Positions 33,906 to 41,982 are shown, counted from the first letter of the stretch. The stretch: 64,000 nucleotides of DNA from Halogeometricum rufum (GCF_900112175.1 NZ_FOYT01000001.1:744001-808000), one strand, 5' to 3'. Numbers and translations are program-made. Notes: generated by a model not told the origin, from the sequence alone.

Positions 33906-35441
33906 TCAGAGCTTCGACTCGCACTGGCCGCTGGGACACCGCCCCTCGGCGTGCGCCTCGAACTCCGCCTCGAAGGCGGTCATCGCCGTCTCGACGGTCC
34001 GCGCCGCGCTCCGGCCGAAGTCGCAGGTGCTCGTCGTCCGCATCGTCCGCGTCAACTCGCGGACCACGTCGTCGTCGTAGTCGCCCGCGTAGATGTCGCG
34101 GAGCAGGTCGGTCAGCTGTTTCGTCCCCTCGCGACAGGGGACGCACCGCCCGCAGTTCTCCTCGGAGGCGAACCGGGCGCGCGACCCGACGGTGGCCAGC
34201 GCGCACCGGTCGTCGCCGAACAGTTCGACCACGCCCTCGGTGCCGAGGTTCGCGCCGTCGAGTGCGGGCGCGGACACCGCGTGGTCCAGTCGGCGCGTGA
34301 CGCCGCCGAACTGCCCGCCGACGATGGCCATCTTCGTCGTCTCGCGGTCGACGGCCGCCGCCGCGGTTCGGAGCGACGCGCCCGTGGGGAGTTCGACCGT
34401 CGCGGGCGCGTCCACCTCGCCGGTGACGGTGAGGAGGCGCGTCCCCGGGTCCGCGTCGTCGCCGTCGAAGTTCTCGGGGCGGAGCAGGGCCTCGCGAACC
34501 TGCAGGAGCGTCCGGGGGGTGTGAATCACGGTCGGCCGGCCGTGCAGACCGTGCGTCTCCGGTCCCGGCGGGCGGAGGCGCGCCTCCAGTCGGTCGTTGC
34601 CCTCCAGCGACTCCAGCGCCATCGTCGGTTCGCCCGCGATGTAGCGGTCGGGACCGACGGACATCTGGGGCGCCTCGCCGTGCTCGTCGCGGTAGCGCGA
34701 GACGGCCGCCGAGAGCCGTTCGGTCGCCAGCGACTCCTCGCCGGCGTAGACGACGACGTCCTCGGCGTCCAGCAGGTGGCCGACGGCCATCGCGGCGTCC
34801 ACGACGCCGCCGGCGTCGCCCTCGGTGAGCGTCCGGTCCGTCCGGTTTCGCTCGTCGGCGTCGTTGGCGTTCACCACCAGCACGCTGTCGCCCTCCGCCT
34901 CGCGGGCCGTCTCCCAACCGCCGGCGACCGGTTCGTCCGCGCGCGCGTCGCCCCGGCCGCGGCCGAGGAGGCCGAGGCGTCGCATCGCCGTCCGCGCCCC
35001 CTCGGGGTCGTCGCGCACCGTCTCTCGGAGCGACTCGGCGGGCGGGTCGGCCGGGTCGGCCCAGCCACACCGTCGGAGGGCGCGCCGCCGGCCGACGCTC
35101 AGCGGCCCGTCCTCGGGCGTCGGCAACGCCGACCCGTCTCCGTGGTCGGCCGCCGCGACGAACGCGTCCGCGCCGTCCGCGGCGGTGCCGTCCTCCGCGG
35201 CGGCGACGGCGTCCGCCACGGCGTCCGGCGACGGCCGGGCGTGGAACGCCGTCCCCTCCGCCGTCGTCACCAGCAGTAGCGGTTCGAGTGCCTCTGCGCC
35301 CGTCGGTCCGGTCTCACGAACGGTCGTCGTCTCGGCGGCCTCCCGCGCGGCCTCGGCGACGGCGCTCGCGTCGGCGCGGTGCGTCGACCCCGCGGCGACC
35401 CGAACGACCGGTCCGTCCGGCGCGTCCTGCGAAACTGTCAT
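33906..35441 (-). CDS. Divergent NuoF-like (SLBB and 4Fe-4S) protein, candidate corrinoid reductase
   Basis: 511 residues. The C-terminal part is NuoF-like: RYIAGEPTMALESLEG, the SLBB domain, and the 4Fe-4S ligands in ENCGRCVPCREG plus the later TSTCDFG. The FMN/NADH signatures expected upstream are eroded: GLLGRGRGDARAD replaces the GRGGAGFPTG loop and VVNANDADERNRTDR replaces the usual NADE-PG-KDR. A ~120-residue Asp/Ala-rich N-terminal region has no match. There are no complex I genes nearby. Its position facing cobA-cbiP suggests electron delivery to cobalt, as for PduS-type reductases, which share the NuoF/SLBB/Fe-S architecture (inference). Confidence 0.7.
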   Translation of the reverse strand: MTVSQDAPDGPVVRVAAGSTHRADASAVAEAAREAAETTTVRETGPTGAEALEPLLLVTTAEGTAFHARPSPDAVADAVAAAEDGTAADGADAFVAAADHGDGSALPTPEDGPLSVGRRRALRRCGWADPADPPAESLRETVRDDPEGARTAMRRLGLLGRGRGDARADEPVAGGWETAREAEGDSVLVVNANDADERNRTDRTLTEGDAGGVVDAAMAVGHLLDAEDVVVYAGEESLATERLSAAVSRYRDEHGEAPQMSVGPDRYIAGEPTMALESLEGNDRLEARLRPPGPETHGLHGRPTVIHTPRTLLQVREALLRPENFDGDDADPGTRLLTVTGEVDAPATVELPTGASLRTAAAAVDRETTKMAIVGGQFGGVTRRLDHAVSAPALDGANLGTEGVVELFGDDRCALATVGSRARFASEENCGRCVPCREGTKQLTDLLRDIYAGDYDDDVVRELTRTMRTTSTCDFGRSAARTVETAMTAFEAEFEAHAEGRCPSGQCESKL

Positions 35442-35547
35442 GCCAAAACGATACAGGGGGTCGATAGGAAAGGCTTGTTACGGCCGTCTGACGTGTTGTG
35501 TTTCACGCGGCGCGCGGTCACCGCGGTCGGTCGTCGGTCGCCGTCGC

Positions 35548-35751
35548 TCAGAACGGCGGCTCCGCCTCCTCGTCGTCGTCGCCGCGGGCGACGAGGTAGA
35601 CGGCGACGAACGCGAGGGCCGCGAGTGCGAGCATCAGCAGCCCGATGCTGCGGCCGCCGTCGGTGGCCTCCTCGACCGGGTCGTCGTCGTCCTCGATGGG
35701 GATGCGAACGGGTCCGCTGTCCTCGGAGTCGGCGTCGCTGTCGGTTGCCAT
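35548..35751 (-). CDS. Small single-pass membrane protein
   Basis: 67 residues: an acidic N-terminal half (residues 1-33), one transmembrane helix (IGLLMLALAALAFVAVYLVA) and an acidic tail DDDEEAEPPF. A promoter-like CTTTGTCTCC lies about 28 bases before the ATG at 35751. It sits between the NuoF-like gene and the divergent minD gene. Unknown function. Confidence 0.6.
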   Translation of the reverse strand: MATDSDADSEDSGPVRIPIEDDDDPVEEATDGGRSIGLLMLALAALAFVAVYLVARGDDDEEAEPPF

Positions 35752-35861
35752 GTCCGGAGGTTGGTCGGTCGGAGACAAAGGCGTTCGGGCGGCCGATTCG
35801 TCGGACTGACCGACCGTCTCCGCGACCGAACGTTTAACCGGCGGAACCGCGACGCGCGAGT

Positions 35862-36635
35862 ATGGTCGAAGCGTTCGCCGTCGCCAGTGGGAAGGGCGGC
35901 ACCGGGAAGACGACGAGCACGCTTGCGCTGGGGATGGCGCTCGCGGAGACGTACGACGTGACCGTCATCGACGCCGACACGGGGATGGCGAACCTCCTGT
36001 TTCACACCGGCCTCGACGACGCGGCCGTGACGCTCCACGACCTCCTGGTCGAGGACAGAGACGCCCGCGTCGAAGACGCCGTCTACGACCGCTTCGGGAT
36101 GTCGGTCGTCCCCTGCGGCACGAGTCTGGCGGCGTTCGAGGCGGCCGACCCGGCCCGCCTCCGCGAGGTGGTCGCCGAACTCGCCGCCGACACGGACGTC
36201 CTCCTCCTGGACTCGCCCGCCGCCCTCGGGTCGAAGAGCGCCGTCCTCCCCGTCGTCCTCGCCGACCGAGTGGTGGTCGTCCTCCAACCCACCGTCCCCT
36301 CCCTGTCGGACGGGCTGAAGGTGCAGGAGTACGCCCGCTCCTACGGCACCGAGACGGCGGGCGTCCTGTTCAACCGCGTCCGCCCCGACGAGGACACCGA
36401 GCGAATCGCCGACCAGGCGGCGCGCTACTTCGGCGGGACGACGCTGGCGTCGGTCCCCGAGAGCGACGCCGTCCGCGCGGCGCGGCGGGCGGGCGAACCG
36501 CTCCTCGCCCACGCGCCCGACGGCCCGGCGGCCGACGCGTTCCACGAGGCGGCGGCGCGTCTCGACGTGCGCGACGGCGACGCCGCGGGCGTGGCGGACC
36601 GCTTCAGGAGCGCCGTCCTCCCCGACCGGGTGTGA
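35862..36635 (+). CDS. minD: MinD/ParA-family P-loop ATPase
   Basis: 257 residues with the deviant Walker A motif SGKGGTGKTTSTLALG (residues 9-24), switch I DADTGMANL and Walker B VLLLDSPAALG. The C-terminus lacks the long amphipathic MinD helix seen in bacteria. Haloarchaea carry several MinD paralogues that place archaella, chemosensory arrays or other structures; which one this is cannot be decided. It is translationally coupled to the gene at 36632. Confidence 0.88.
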   Translation: MVEAFAVASGKGGTGKTTSTLALGMALAETYDVTVIDADTGMANLLFHTGLDDAAVTLHDLLVEDRDARVEDAVYDRFGMSVVPCGTSLAAFEAADPARLREVVAELAADTDVLLLDSPAALGSKSAVLPVVLADRVVVVLQPTVPSLSDGLKVQEYARSYGTETAGVLFNRVRPDEDTERIADQAARYFGGTTLASVPESDAVRAARRAGEPLLAHAPDGPAADAFHEAAARLDVRDGDAAGVADRFRSAVLPDRV

Positions 36636-37192
36636 CCGTGCGGTCCGACGCCCCGTTCCGGATACCCGCCGGCGACCTCCTGCGCTCCCGCGTGGTGAGC
36701 GACGCGAGCGAGACGCTCGCGGCCGTGCTGGACCGCGAACTCACCGGCTACGCCGTCTTCGAACCGCAGGGGTCGCTCCTCGGCGGCGGCGACGACGCCA
36801 CCGTCCTCACGTTCGAGGAGGGGATTCCCGTCCTCGCGTACGACGCCGCGACGGACCGGGGCGGTCCCGACGCCCTCGACGCTCTCGACGCCGCGGGACC
36901 GTATCGGGTGGAACTGTACGAACTCGCGGCCGGCGACGTCGCCGCCGCCCACCGCGACGAGACGTGCCGCGTCCCGCCCGCGCGCCCGGCCGACCGGGTG
37001 GCCGCCGACGCCGAACTCGCCGACCGGACGCGCGCGGCGGCGCCCGACCACCGACGGGCGGACGAACGGAGTTCCGTCGAGGAGTTTCTCGCCGACGCGG
37101 ACCGCATCGACGCCATCAGGGAGGAGGCGCGGCGCGAGGCGCAGTCGCGCGCCGCGGAGTGGGGGCTGACCGACCAACTCGACGACGGCTGA
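36632..37192 (+). CDS. Partner protein coupled to the MinD-like ATPase
   Basis: 186 residues starting at GTG 36632 with a four-base overlap (GTGA) of the minD gene. The first ~100 residues form an alpha/beta domain (GYAVFEPQGSLLG, VLTFEEGIPVLAYDAA) and the last ~55 are a charged helix (VEEFLADADRIDAIREEARR) that could be a coiled coil. No family was recognised. Strict coupling suggests it is a partner, activator or adaptor of the ATPase. Confidence 0.7.
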   Translation: MTVRSDAPFRIPAGDLLRSRVVSDASETLAAVLDRELTGYAVFEPQGSLLGGGDDATVLTFEEGIPVLAYDAATDRGGPDALDALDAAGPYRVELYELAAGDVAAAHRDETCRVPPARPADRVAADAELADRTRAAAPDHRRADERSSVEEFLADADRIDAIREEARREAQSRAAEWGLTDQLDDG

Positions 37193-37201
37193 CGCCGTCG
37201 G

Positions 37202-37210
37202 ATTATATAA
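37202..37210 (+). promoter_or_regulatory. TATA box before the gene at 37236
   Basis: ATTATATAA is one of the clearest TATA boxes in the window, 26-30 bases upstream of the GTG start, so the transcript should be leaderless. Confidence 0.65.
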
Positions 37211-37235
37211 ACGGAGGGCGGTCGAAGGGGGGTGT

Positions 37236-37976
37236 GTGACCGTTCTCGAACTCGTCCCGTTGCACACTCCCGCCGACTTCGCCGACTGGTTTCGACCCGG
37301 TGCGGACTACGTCGTCCGCGTGGCCGACGGGATGGGCTTTCCGACGGGCGACCTGCCCGCTCTCGCCGACGAGGCGGAGGCGGCGATGCGCGCGAACCGG
37401 ACCGGCCGCGACGTGGCCGTCGAAGTCGCCCGCACCATCGTCGCCGACTTGCTCGCCGACGCGGCGTACGGGCCGCCGTTTCTGGAGTGGACGCCGCTGT
37501 GGTACGAACTGTCGCTGACCGGCCCGACGTACTACGCGGGGTGGCGACTCCGCCGCGTCGCCCGCAAGTACGCCGACACGCTCGACCACGTCTCGGTCCC
37601 GCGGTTCAGCCGACCGCGGGACGTTCTCTACGAGGGCCGGCCGGCCATCCACCGCGTGTCGGGGTTCGCCGACACGTTCGCGTTCGCCGACGCCATCACC
37701 CACCTGGAGTGGTTCGACTACGTCGCCACCGAGTGCGGCCTGCCGGTGCCGCCCGAACTGGTCGCGCGGACGCGCGAGGAGACGGTCGCCTACTACGTCG
37801 GCGAGAAGGAGATGGAGGACCTGACGCCGACGGTGCGGCGGTTCCAGCACCTGCTGTTCACCGACGACGTGTGGGCGCGCGAGGTGAACCGCCGGTACGA
37901 CATCGACAGCGCCCTGTTCAGGCTGTGGGAGCGAATCTGCACCCGCGAGCGCCGCCGGTTCGACCCGCGAGGGTAG
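37236..37976 (+). CDS. Conserved haloarchaeal protein of unknown function
   Basis: 246 residues, soluble, helix-rich and unusually rich in aromatic residues (YELSLTGPTYYAGWRLRR, THLEWFDYVATECGLP, RRFQHLLFTDDVW). No catalytic signature was recognised. GTG at 37236 is chosen from three overlapping GTG triplets because it is the one in frame and matches the TATA spacing. Confidence 0.7.
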   Translation: MTVLELVPLHTPADFADWFRPGADYVVRVADGMGFPTGDLPALADEAEAAMRANRTGRDVAVEVARTIVADLLADAAYGPPFLEWTPLWYELSLTGPTYYAGWRLRRVARKYADTLDHVSVPRFSRPRDVLYEGRPAIHRVSGFADTFAFADAITHLEWFDYVATECGLPVPPELVARTREETVAYYVGEKEMEDLTPTVRRFQHLLFTDDVWAREVNRRYDIDSALFRLWERICTRERRRFDPRG

Positions 37977-37989
37977 GGAGGCCGACCGC

Positions 37990-38265
37990 TCAGTCGTCTC
38001 CGAGCGTCAACGACGCGAGGACGAACAGCAGTCCGCTGGAGACGACGACCCCCTGCACGACGGCCGCCGACAGGAAGGAGGTGTCGAACAGTCGGTAGAC
38101 GAGGCCCTCACAGACCGCGCCGACGCCGATGAACACGAAGCCGACCGAGACGTAGCGCATCGGGTCGCTCCCGGTCCGCCGGTAGCCGTGGTACGCGAGG
38201 TACGCGACGGCGAGGCTGAGGACGAGCGTGACCAGTTTGACGACGAGAAACGGCGCCTCGATCAT
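37990..38265 (-). CDS. Small membrane protein coupled to a winged-helix regulator
   Basis: 91 residues with three transmembrane helices (LVVKLVTLVLSLAVAYLAYHG; VSVGFVFIGVGAVCEGLVY; AAVVQGVVVSSGLLFVLASL). It overlaps the upstream winged-helix gene by four bases (ATGA). Pairs of a winged-helix protein and a small three-helix membrane protein recur in haloarchaea and may be membrane-sensing regulators, but no function is established. Confidence 0.75.
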   Translation of the reverse strand: MIEAPFLVVKLVTLVLSLAVAYLAYHGYRRTGSDPMRYVSVGFVFIGVGAVCEGLVYRLFDTSFLSAAVVQGVVVSSGLLFVLASLTLGDD

Positions 38266-38621
38266 GTGCTGTCACGGATGTTCTTCCAGAGGGCGCTGAA
38301 GTTGTCCGCGAGTTCGTCGCGCTTCTCGACGGACAGCGCGAGTTCGCCGTCGGAGAGTCGGACGTGGAGTTCTTCGAGCGTCGTCTCGAACTGCCGCCTG
38401 TGCGCGCCGTCGGACCCGACCGTCGACCGTTCCTCGATGAGGTCGTGGTCCTGTAGCGCGGCGACGCGGCGATACACCGTCGCGAGCGACGCGTCGCAGG
38501 CGTCGCTGAGGTCCTTCGCCGTCCGCGGTTCCTCGTCGGCCGCCAGCAGGATGCGCCGCGAGTAGTCGTCCGCGAGGAGGTCGAAGAGGGTCGCCGCGCT
38601 CTCGGGGTCGCCACGCGTCAT
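38262..38621 (-). CDS. ArsR-type winged-helix transcriptional regulator
   Basis: 119 residues. The winged helix covers residues 10-75 (LFDLLADDYSRRILLAA, TAKDLSDACDASLATVYRRVAAL as recognition helix region) and the C-terminal helix ends AKSEKRDELADNFSALW-like. No metal-binding Cys pair is present, so sensing is probably through its membrane partner. ATG at 38621 chosen. Divergent from the redox/metal cluster starting at 38788, which it may control. Confidence 0.8.
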   Translation of the reverse strand: MTRGDPESAATLFDLLADDYSRRILLAADEEPRTAKDLSDACDASLATVYRRVAALQDHDLIEERSTVGSDGAHRRQFETTLEELHVRLSDGELALSVEKRDELADNFSALWKNIRDST

Positions 38622-38787
38622 GCCCCCGCGTTGCGGCGCCGCCGTCAAAGGCGCGACGGTTCGGTTCGTCTGCGACCGGTCGTCGACGCCTCGCCACACG
38701 TCGCGCGAGTGAGGCCGTCTTCGCGGGTTTTGTCCGAGCGTGCAAAGAGACGGGCCGTTTTCCCCTCCGGACGGCGACGTGGCGGAC

Positions 38788-39231
38788 ATGGACGGTTTCC
38801 GAAAACGCCTCGCGAAGTCGGTGACGGCCGCCGTCGGCTCGTTCGTCCTCTTCGGCGTCGTCACGGACCTGATTCCGACCCCGCTCTACATCCGACAGGT
38901 GCCGCGGACCGAACTCGACTACCTGTTCCTCGTTCTCACCGCCGCCTTCCTCGGCCTCTACGTGTTCCAGCGAACGCCGGACCGGCGAAGCGACGACGGC
39001 ACGGCGACGACGGGCGCAGTCGTCGGGTTCCTCGCGTTCGGCTGTCCCATCTGCAACGCGTTCCTGCTCGCCCTCTTCAGCAGTTCCGCGCTGATGACGT
39101 ACCTCGACCCGCTCCGTCCGGTTCTGGGGGTGCTCAGCATCGCCCTGTTCGGAGGACTGCTCTACAGTCGGTCTCAGCGCGCGTGCGACTCCTGTGCGGA
39201 CGCCGAGCCGACGGGGTCGACGTCCGACTGA
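38788..39231 (+). CDS. Four-helix membrane protein with intramembrane GCPIC motif
   Basis: 147 residues, four predicted transmembrane helices. The third begins VVGFLAFGCPICNAFLLALF, placing a CxxC pair inside or at the edge of the membrane, and the soluble tail carries a second pair, CDSC. The helix order and the GCxxC position are shared with the protein at 39616-40164, suggesting common ancestry. A CGTTTTCCCC promoter-like stretch 25 bases upstream supports the ATG at 38788. Role probably in thiol, metal or disulfide handling (inference). Confidence 0.7.
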   Translation: MDGFRKRLAKSVTAAVGSFVLFGVVTDLIPTPLYIRQVPRTELDYLFLVLTAAFLGLYVFQRTPDRRSDDGTATTGAVVGFLAFGCPICNAFLLALFSSSALMTYLDPLRPVLGVLSIALFGGLLYSRSQRACDSCADAEPTGSTSD

Positions 39232-39232
39232 G

Positions 39233-39571
39233 ATGCCCGGCGCAGATTCGCCGGTCGATTCGGCGACCGGCGCGGGTTCGGCCGTCGGCGTCGATTCGGC
39301 AGATGACGCCGATTCAGCAGACGACCCGGAGTCGAGCGGTCGGTGGTCGCTCCTCGGCGTCGGCGGCGTCGTGAGCCTCTGCTGTCTGTTCGCCGCACCG
39401 GCGGCGACCGGGGCGGCGGCCGGCACCGTCGCGGGCGGCGCGACGGCGGCCCTCGGCGGCGGACTCGTCCGGATTCTCGTCTCCGCCGCGGCGGTCGGCT
39501 GTCTGGGCGTCGTGCTCCGACTCCGCGCCGACTCTCCGGCCTGTAGCGACTCGACGGACTGCGACGCGTAG
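39233..39571 (+). CDS. Small cysteine-rich membrane protein, MerF-like in outline
   Basis: 112 residues. An acidic Ser/Asp/Ala-rich N-terminus (1-42), then two hydrophobic helices. The first has a vicinal cysteine pair (VVSLCCLFAAP) as in MerT/MerF mercury transporters, and the short tail has ACSDSTDCDA. Its ATG follows the previous stop by one base, so it is in the same operon. Transport of thiol-seeking metals is a guess. Confidence 0.65.
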   Translation: MPGADSPVDSATGAGSAVGVDSADDADSADDPESSGRWSLLGVGGVVSLCCLFAAPAATGAAAGTVAGGATAALGGGLVRILVSAAAVGCLGVVLRLRADSPACSDSTDCDA

Positions 39572-39615
39572 CGCTCGACCGCTCCGCCTCGCTACCGGCG
39601 GCGCGATGCCGTCGG

Positions 39616-40164
39616 TCACTCGTCGCGTGCGCCCGATGGGACCGCGCAGCGACGCGGGTCGCCCGCGCGGGCGAGGTAGCCGAGGAGGAGGAGGAGTCCG
39701 CCCGCGCGCAGGAGGTTGCCGTGGAAGGGGAGCGCCGCCACCGCCCCCGCGAACCCGAGCAGTCCCAGCACGCCGGCACCGCAACTCGCACACCCCGAGG
39801 CGAGGAGCCCCGGAACGGCGCTCGACAGCCCGCTCGTTCCGGAGAGTCCGACCGCGCCGACCCGCCCCGCGACGTTCGTGACCGCGACGCCGGTCACGAC
39901 GGCATACGAGACGACCAGCCCGAGACCGACCGGTCCGACCGTCGCGTAGGTGTTCGCCGTGAGGGCGACCAGCGCGTCGTCGAGGTAGCCGACGCCGGCA
40001 CCGAGCATCTGAGCCGAGTAGGCGGGGAACGCGCTCAGCACGAGGAGCGCGTACGTCCCGGCGGCGACGCCCGCGAAGCAGAGGCTCCGGGACGTGGCGG
40101 TGAACGGGTAGACGAACGCCGCGCGAAGTCGGTCGGCGTGTCGGTCGAGAGCCCCGTCGCTCAC
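39616..40164 (-). CDS. Membrane protein with GCASC motif
   Basis: 182 residues with four to five transmembrane helices. The segment LLASGCASCGAGVLGLLGF matches, in position and surrounding pattern, the GCPIC helix of the protein at 38788. GTG start at 40164 overlaps the stop of the upstream DsbA-like gene by four bases (GTGA), so the two are co-translated. It may be the membrane redox partner of that thioredoxin. Confidence 0.7.
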   Translation of the reverse strand: MSDGALDRHADRLRAAFVYPFTATSRSLCFAGVAAGTYALLVLSAFPAYSAQMLGAGVGYLDDALVALTANTYATVGPVGLGLVVSYAVVTGVAVTNVAGRVGAVGLSGTSGLSSAVPGLLASGCASCGAGVLGLLGFAGAVAALPFHGNLLRAGGLLLLLGYLARAGDPRRCAVPSGARDE

Positions 40165-40898
40165 GCGTTCTGCACCCGGGTTATCGCCTCGTCGAAGCGG
40201 TCGAACGGCTGTGCGCCGGTTATCTTCCCGGCGACGTCCTCCTCCCGGTTGTACAGCACGAACGCCGGCGTCCCGCGAATATCGAACCGAGACGCTCGCT
40301 CCACGTCCTCCCGTATCGACGACTCGATTTCGCTCCGGCGCTCCCGCATGCAGTCGTCGACGGCGTTCGCGTCGACGCCCTCGACGCCGCGCGTGACGTC
40401 GAGGAGGTTGTCTCTCGACGCCCAGCCGGAGTTCTCCGACCCCTGCTCGTCGAACAGTGTGGCGTGCCACCGCCAGTACGCCCGGGGTCGCTCCGCCCGC
40501 ACCTGCCGCCAGACGCACCGGTCCACGACCGCCGCGGTCATCGACGACTTCCCGAGGTACGGGTACTGGACGAAGACCAGCCGAACCGTCCCCGACTGCA
40601 CGTGCGTCTCGACGAGTTTCGGGAGCGTGTTCCGCTCGAACCGACGGCAGAACGGGCACTGGTAGTCGCTCCAGTAGTAGACGTCGACCGGCGCGTCCAT
40701 CGACCCCGCGACGGGGTGCCCTCGCAGGTCGACGCCGGCGTCGGTCGTGTTCGAACTGCGGTGAAACGCCGCTTCGGGGAGGTCGGCCGACTCCGTCTCT
40801 CGCTGGGATGCGCCGTAGACGATGCCACCGCCGGCGACGACGGTACCGACGCCCGCGAGCAGAGCGCGACGGGTCGTCGGCGATTCGGGGAGGTCCAT
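40161..40898 (-). CDS. Tat-exported DsbA-like thioredoxin-fold protein
   Basis: 245 residues. A twin-arginine signal (TTRRALLAGVGTVVAGGG) is followed by a DsbA-type domain with active site YQCPFCRRF near residue 90, the inserted helical domain (residues ~120-200) and the cis-proline loop RGTPAFVLYN. It is expected to oxidise or exchange thiols outside the cytoplasmic membrane. ATG at 40898, with a GTTTACG TATA-like element about 25 bases upstream. Co-translated with the GCASC membrane protein. Confidence 0.88.
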   Translation of the reverse strand: MDLPESPTTRRALLAGVGTVVAGGGIVYGASQRETESADLPEAAFHRSSNTTDAGVDLRGHPVAGSMDAPVDVYYWSDYQCPFCRRFERNTLPKLVETHVQSGTVRLVFVQYPYLGKSSMTAAVVDRCVWRQVRAERPRAYWRWHATLFDEQGSENSGWASRDNLLDVTRGVEGVDANAVDDCMRERRSEIESSIREDVERASRFDIRGTPAFVLYNREEDVAGKITGAQPFDRFDEAITRVQNA

Positions 40899-41259
40899 GT
40901 CTTCCGCTGGACGGACCGCACGTAAACCGGTCCCGGCGTTGTTCCGACTCTGCAAACTCGCGACTCACCGGCGGACGGCGGCGCGGTCCGTTCGGTCAGT
41001 ACGACTCGCGCAGCACCTGTTCCGGCCGGACTCGTTCCCCGTCGCGTCGGATTCGCTCGTGCTGTGCCGTTCGCCCTCCGGCGGCGAGTAACGTGGGGCT
41101 CAGGTGTGACCCGACGCTCCGCCGCCGCGACGGAGGCCGAACCGACGGCCACGGGCGTCGCGGTATCGGACGAATACCGTCGGTAAGGTGTCGTTGCGTC
41201 AGCGTCTTCGGAACAATACTCTTGGCACGGACACCGTAGATTGCAGTCAAGTGGTTGAC
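40899..41259. other. 361-base intergenic region with a 6-7-6 inverted repeat
   Basis: The region holds the divergent promoters of the DsbA-like gene (TTTACG about 25 bases from 40898) and of the gene at 41260 (ACAATACTCTTGG, 41212-41224). A perfect inverted repeat, CGGTAT-7-ATACCG, is at 41161-41179. On the minus strand, 41100-40996 reads as a plausible C-terminal coding fragment (ending ERVRPEQVLRESY) with no usable start, perhaps a gene remnant. Confidence 0.4.
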
Positions 41260-41583
41260 ATGGAACGAGAAGACGCGTGGGAGACGCTCGTCCGCGCTCT
41301 CGACGACGTGAGCCGACGACGCCTGCTGGTCGCACTGTTGGAACGCTCCGCTTCGGACGATGCCGTGCGCGTCCCCGAGGACGTCCACCGCGGTGACCGG
41401 GAGTTGGAGGCGCTGAAGTTCGACCTCTATCACGTCCACCTCCCCCTCTTAGAGAGTGCCGACTACGTCCGGTGGGACAGGGAGACGCACGAGGTCGAAC
41501 GCGGCGACGCGTTCGACGAGATTCGCCCGGTGCTCCGGGTGTTGCACGACAACCGGGACGATTTCCCCGACGGCTGGGTGTGA
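41260..41583 (+). CDS. DUF7344 winged-helix protein
   Basis: 107 residues. The helix-turn-helix spans residues 6-75: WETLVRALDDVSRRRLLVALL, then DLYHVHLPLLESADYVRWD with the wing in DRETHEVERG. This is the small haloarchaeal winged-helix family often found beside signalling genes. A paralogue lies at 61652-61987, also next to a Bat-type HTH gene. It converges on the receiver gene at 41611. Confidence 0.78.
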   Translation: MEREDAWETLVRALDDVSRRRLLVALLERSASDDAVRVPEDVHRGDRELEALKFDLYHVHLPLLESADYVRWDRETHEVERGDAFDEIRPVLRVLHDNRDDFPDGWV

Positions 41584-41610
41584 GTCGGTTCGGTCGGAGC
41601 CGGCGCCGTC

Positions 41611-41982
41611 TCACCGAAGGTGCGTCGAGAGAACCGCGGCGAGCGACTCGCACTTGACGGGTTTCAGCAGGTACTCGTCGACGCAGTCCTCGTTCAGTCC
41701 GCCGTCGGGGCGGGACGCGCTCAGGACGACGACGGCCCCCGAGAACGTCGTCTCGTGCAGTCTGTCGACCACCTCGTCGCCGGTGAGTTTCGGCATGTCG
41801 CGGTCCAGCACGACGACGTCGACGGCGGCGTCGAGGCTCGCGACCGCCTCTCGCCCGTCCGCGGCCTCGCGGACGGTCCAGTCCGTCCGCTGGGTCAGCC
41901 AGTACGCGAACGACTCGCGCAGGACGCCGTTGTCGTCCGCGAGGAGGACGGTAGCGGGTGCCGCGTGCGGTCCGCTCGCCAT
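41611..41982 (-). CDS. Receiver-only response regulator
   Basis: 123 residues, one CheY-like receiver: acidic pocket D16-D17 (LLADDN), phospho-acceptor D60 in VVVLDRDMP and the lysine K107 in YLLKPV. There is no output domain. It probably relays phosphate to another protein or acts by protein contact. ATG at 41982 preferred; a GTG at 42003 would add seven residues. Confidence 0.85.
   Translation of the reverse strand: MASGPHAAPATVLLADDNGVLRESFAYWLTQRTDWTVREAADGREAVASLDAAVDVVVLDRDMPKLTGDEVVDRLHETTFSGAVVVLSASRPDGGLNEDCVDEYLLKPVKCESLAAVLSTHLR

Noticed and set aside
33906-35441. A genuine NuoF subunit of respiratory complex I
   Set aside because: FMN and NADH motifs are degraded and no other nuo gene is nearby, so a complex I role is not supported.
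38740-38787. GTG at 38740 as the start of the GCPIC membrane protein
   Set aside because: The extra 16 residues look unstructured and the promoter-like stretch at 38757-38764 fits the ATG at 38788 better.
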